Shown here in pieces: positions 6,257 to 8,607 of a stretch of DNA of 8,607 nt. The stretch's first letter is position 1. Each line of letters begins with the position of its first letter. A program made the position numbers and the translations under genes. The stretch lies in assembly GCA_041571375.1 (NCBI GenBank), contig JBFFUJ010000097.1, positions 1 through 8,607 of the forward strand. Reading direction: 5' to 3'. The notes beneath the pieces are model-generated. The model did not search any database. It was not told where the DNA came from and saw only the letters and a program-made list of their open reading frames with translations. The DNA comes from CALKKN01 sp041571375. GTDB lineage: Bacteria; Pseudomonadota; Gammaproteobacteria; Xanthomonadales; SZUA-36.

Positions 6257-6864
6257 TGGCGCACTGGGCCTGGTCGGAGCTGATTGCGGACTGGTTCGCT
6301 GACAGCCTGGAGAGCCCGCTGGGCATTCCGCACCGCCTCGACTGGTGGTTCAAAGCGAATTCGGAGCGCGACGCGGATCTCGCCACGAAGTACGGCAAAC
6401 TCCTCGAAGAGTGCGCTTCGGGTCACCTGTACCGCTGGCTCGACCGGGCGGAAGGGCGCCTGGCGCTGATCCTCGCCCTGGATCAGTTGCCGCGTAATCT
6501 GTTTCGCGGGACGCCCAGGGCCTTCGCCTACGATTCGCTGACAGCGGCCTGGTGCCTGGCTGCTGTGCACAGCGGCCAGGATCAACTGCTGAAACCGATT
6601 CAGAGAGTATTTCTGTACATGCCCCTGCAGCATTTCGAGGACCTCCAGGCCCAGGAAACGGGCGTTCGGCTGTACCAGAGGTTGGCGCGCGAAAACGCCG
6701 AGTGGCCGGTTTTTGCCGAGGAGTTCCTGGCTTTTGCGAAGGTTCACCGGGACATCATCGCCCGCTTCGGGCGGTTGCCGCATCGCAACGCCGTGCTCGC
6801 ACGCCAGAGCACGGCGGAAGAGGAAGCCTACCTGGCCGGGGAGACACCCCGTTTCGGGCAGTGA
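6256..6864 (+). CDS. DUF924 family protein, function unknown
   Basis: A 202-residue soluble protein of the DUF924 family, whose members adopt a TPR-like all-helical fold. Family hallmarks are visible: LDQLPRNLFRGTPRAFAYD at 75-93, YMPLQHFEDLQAQE at 121-134, and the C-terminal FGRLPHRNAVLARQSTAEEE at 171-190. The N-terminal part has the usual W-rich segment (LDWWF, 28-32). No signal peptide or membrane segment is present, so a cytoplasmic location is expected. The molecular function of the family is not known, and the conserved His/Asn/Arg of PHRN suggest a binding or catalytic pocket only by analogy. The length fits the family (about 180-200). The strong AGGAGT and the TGATG overlap with yccF place both genes in one operon. 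Confidence 0.9.
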   Translation: MAHWAWSELIADWFADSLESPLGIPHRLDWWFKANSERDADLATKYGKLLEECASGHLYRWLDRAEGRLALILALDQLPRNLFRGTPRAFAYDSLTAAWCLAAVHSGQDQLLKPIQRVFLYMPLQHFEDLQAQETGVRLYQRLARENAEWPVFAEEFLAFAKVHRDIIARFGRLPHRNAVLARQSTAEEEAYLAGETPRFGQ

Positions 6865-6877
6865 GCGCCCGCCTGTC

Positions 6878-6883
6878 TATACT
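6878..6883 (+). promoter_or_regulatory. Candidate -10 element for the adenylate cyclase gene
   Basis: TATACT (5/6 to TATAAT) lies 13 bases after the DUF924 stop. No matching -35 or extended -10 TGn is present at normal spacing. Initiation near 6890 would leave a leader of about 26 bases before the ATG at 6916. This short AT-rich patch stands out from its GC-rich surroundings. Confidence 0.4.
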
Positions 6884-6915
6884 GTAACAAGCACGCTGCA
6901 AACGGGTTCGGATTG

Positions 6916-8601
6916 ATGACCAACAAGACTCGCTCGGGGCGCTATGCGGATCACCTCGAAGCCATCGCGGACAGCACCACCGACGCCCTCGTCGCTATCG
7001 ACGCGAGGGGCAAGGTCATGGCGTGGAACCGCGCGGCCGAGGCCGTATTCGGCTTCGCCGCGGACGAAATGGTCGGCCAGTCACTGAATGCCGTGATCCC
7101 CGAGCGCTTCCGCGAAGCCCACGACCAGGGGCTGAAGCGGGTCAATTCGGGCGGCGATCAGCATGTCATCGGCCATTCGGTTCGATTGGCCGGCTGCCGC
7201 AGGGACGGCAGCGAATTTCCGATCGAACTGACGCTTTCCACCTGGAAATCGAATCGGCGAAGGTATTACGGTGGGATCATACGGGACGTGTCCGAGCAGG
7301 CGCGCCCCGAGGAAGAGCTGCGCACCTCCGAAGCCCGCATGCGGGCGATTCTGGAGACCGCGCACGACGCCATCATCATGGCGGACTCCAGGGGGATCGT
7401 CCGAACCTGGAACGCGGCGGCCACGGCGATCTTCGGTTACATGGCGGACGAGACCATAGGACGGTCGCTGACCCTGATCATCCCCGACGAATTCAAGGAA
7501 GCGCACGACCGGGGCATCGAGCGGGTGGCATCGGGCGGCGAGCACCATGTCATTGGTAAAACCGTGGAACTCGCCGGCCTGCACAAGAACGGCAAATCGA
7601 TCCCCGTGGAGCTGTCCCTGTCGACCTGGCTGATTGGCGAGGAACGCTACTTCGGCGGCATCATCCGGGATATCTCCGAACGCAAGAAGAACGAGGAGAA
7701 ATTGCAGGCGCAGAGCAGGAAGTTGCAGAACCGTGCGCGCTCGTTGAAGAAGCTCAATGAAGATGTCAGGTCCAAGAACGAACAGCTGCAGGCCCTCTCC
7801 AACAAACTGGCCAAATATCTTTCGCACCAGGTGTACAAGAACATCTTCGAGGGAAAATCCGATGTGAAGATCGAGTCGTACAGGAAGAAGCTTACGATTT
7901 TCTTCTCGGACATCCAGGGCTTCACCGAGCTGACCGACCGGGTGGAATCGGAAGTGCTGACGGGTGCACTCAACAAGTACCTGAACGAGATGTCCAAGAT
8001 CGCCCTGGACCATGGCGGGACGATCGACAAGTACATCGGGGACGCGATCATGATCTTCTTCGGTGACCCGGAGACCCTGGGCGAGAAGGAAGACGCCATT
8101 GCCTGCGTCAAAATGGCGATCGCCATGCGGAAGAAGCTGACCGAAATGCGTCGCGAATGGGATGTCCTGGGCGTCACCACCCCGCTCAGTGTGCGCATGG
8201 GCATCAACACCGGATTCTGCACGGTCGGCAATTTCGGCTCGGAGGAGCGCCTCGATTACACCATCGTCGGCGGTGCGGTGAACCTGGCCAGCCGGCTCGA
8301 ATCGGCAGCGGATTCCGACGAAATCCTGATTTCGGAAGAGACTTTCTCGCTGATCAAGGATGTGATTGCCTGCGAGCAGAAAAACCGGATCAAGGCGAAG
8401 GGTATCGCCTATCCCGTCATGACCTACAGCGTTCTGGACCTGGTGGAGGCGCTGCGCGACAAGCGGGAGCACATCGAGGCCCAGTTGAAGGGCTTCAACC
8501 TCTCAATCGACTTCGACAAGCTCAACTACTCGGACAAGCTGTACGCGAGAGAGTTGCTGTCGAAAGCCATGGCCAAGCTGAACCCCGACATCGAAGACTG
8601 A
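6916..8601 (+). CDS. PAS-PAS-coiled coil-class III adenylate cyclase
   Basis: A 561-residue soluble sensor enzyme predicted to make cAMP from ATP as a homodimer. PAS1 covers about 16-127 and PAS2 about 144-255. They align without a gap at an offset of 128 residues, with about 60 of 112 positions identical by hand count. A coiled coil (about 255-300) and a linker (KYLSHQVYKNIFEG) lead into the cyclase domain at about 325-505. Its catalytic set is complete: metal-binding D332 (FFSDIQGF) and D376 (YIGDAIM), adenine-selecting K372 and D447, and transition-state N456 and R460. The Lys/Asp pair predicts ATP rather than GTP. A helical tail follows to 561. The ATG at 6916 is preferred over the adjacent TTG at 6913; the Shine-Dalgarno is weak for both. 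No membrane segment is seen, so the signal is cytoplasmic. Both PAS domains keep His and Arg at FixL heme-pocket positions, but heme binding is unproven. Confidence 0.94.
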   Translation: MTNKTRSGRYADHLEAIADSTTDALVAIDARGKVMAWNRAAEAVFGFAADEMVGQSLNAVIPERFREAHDQGLKRVNSGGDQHVIGHSVRLAGCRRDGSEFPIELTLSTWKSNRRRYYGGIIRDVSEQARPEEELRTSEARMRAILETAHDAIIMADSRGIVRTWNAAATAIFGYMADETIGRSLTLIIPDEFKEAHDRGIERVASGGEHHVIGKTVELAGLHKNGKSIPVELSLSTWLIGEERYFGGIIRDISERKKNEEKLQAQSRKLQNRARSLKKLNEDVRSKNEQLQALSNKLAKYLSHQVYKNIFEGKSDVKIESYRKKLTIFFSDIQGFTELTDRVESEVLTGALNKYLNEMSKIALDHGGTIDKYIGDAIMIFFGDPETLGEKEDAIACVKMAIAMRKKLTEMRREWDVLGVTTPLSVRMGINTGFCTVGNFGSEERLDYTIVGGAVNLASRLESAADSDEILISEETFSLIKDVIACEQKNRIKAKGIAYPVMTYSVLDLVEALRDKREHIEAQLKGFNLSIDFDKLNYSDKLYARELLSKAMAKLNPDIED

Positions 8602-8607
8602 AAACCC

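Noticed and set aside
5872..6864. A 330-residue version of the DUF924 protein starting at 5872
   Set aside because: The extra 128 codons are yccF in another frame. The DUF924 family N-terminus begins at ATG 6256, which has its own AGGAGT.
6873..6890. Possible LexA-like box around CTGTCTATACTGTAACA
   Set aside because: CTGT is followed 8 bases later by TAAC, not ACAG, so the dyad is not satisfied. A -10 element explains the AT-rich patch better.
7081..8472. Long antisense frame (463 codons) opposite the adenylate cyclase
   Set aside because: It has no recognisable family and lies opposite a gene with a complete set of cyclase residues; it is the expected antisense shadow in GC-rich DNA. The same applies to 3305-4303, opposite the M23 peptidase.

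Overview
The window reads as a compact, GC-rich chromosomal segment from a gammaproteobacterium. Two points support this. The tyrS / M23 endopeptidase / anmK cluster is the arrangement known from Pseudomonas and relatives, and the individual proteins (type-2 TyrRS, MepM-like peptidase, AnmK, YccF) look gammaproteobacterial. The order or genus cannot be decided by eye. Nothing suggests a plasmid, phage, transposon, CRISPR array or tRNA/rRNA gene, and every stretch without a gene is shorter than 180 bases.

Layout. On the minus strand, tyrS is followed 21 bases later by an MTH1-like NUDIX hydrolase that is cut by the left edge. A 171-base divergent intergenic region separates tyrS from the plus-strand genes. 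These are a wax ester synthase/diacylglycerol acyltransferase (WS/DGAT) with a GTG start, a membrane-anchored OapA/LysM-M23 murein endopeptidase, anmK (overlapping the peptidase by 17 bases), a two-repeat YccF membrane protein, a DUF924 protein (TGATG overlap with yccF) and a PAS-PAS-coiled coil-class III adenylate cyclase that ends just inside the right edge.

How the genes fit together. The peptidase and AnmK form a cell-wall growth and recycling pair: one cuts peptide cross-links, and the other phosphorylates the anhydro-MurNAc released during turnover. TyrRS is housekeeping, and the NUDIX enzyme probably sanitises oxidised nucleotides. The WS/DGAT makes neutral storage lipid and appears inserted into the otherwise conserved tyrS-M23-anmK neighbourhood. 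YccF and DUF924 are translationally linked but of unknown function. The cyclase is the only clear signalling protein. Its promoter-like element lies just after the DUF924 stop, so it is probably expressed on its own.

Most of the window is ordinary. The parts most worth a second look are three: the cyclase's two collinear PAS domains, which keep FixL-like heme-pocket positions but lack FixL's distal Arg; the eukaryote-like MTH1 signature of the NUDIX protein; and the placement of the WS/DGAT gene. I did not find a convincing undescribed multi-gene system.
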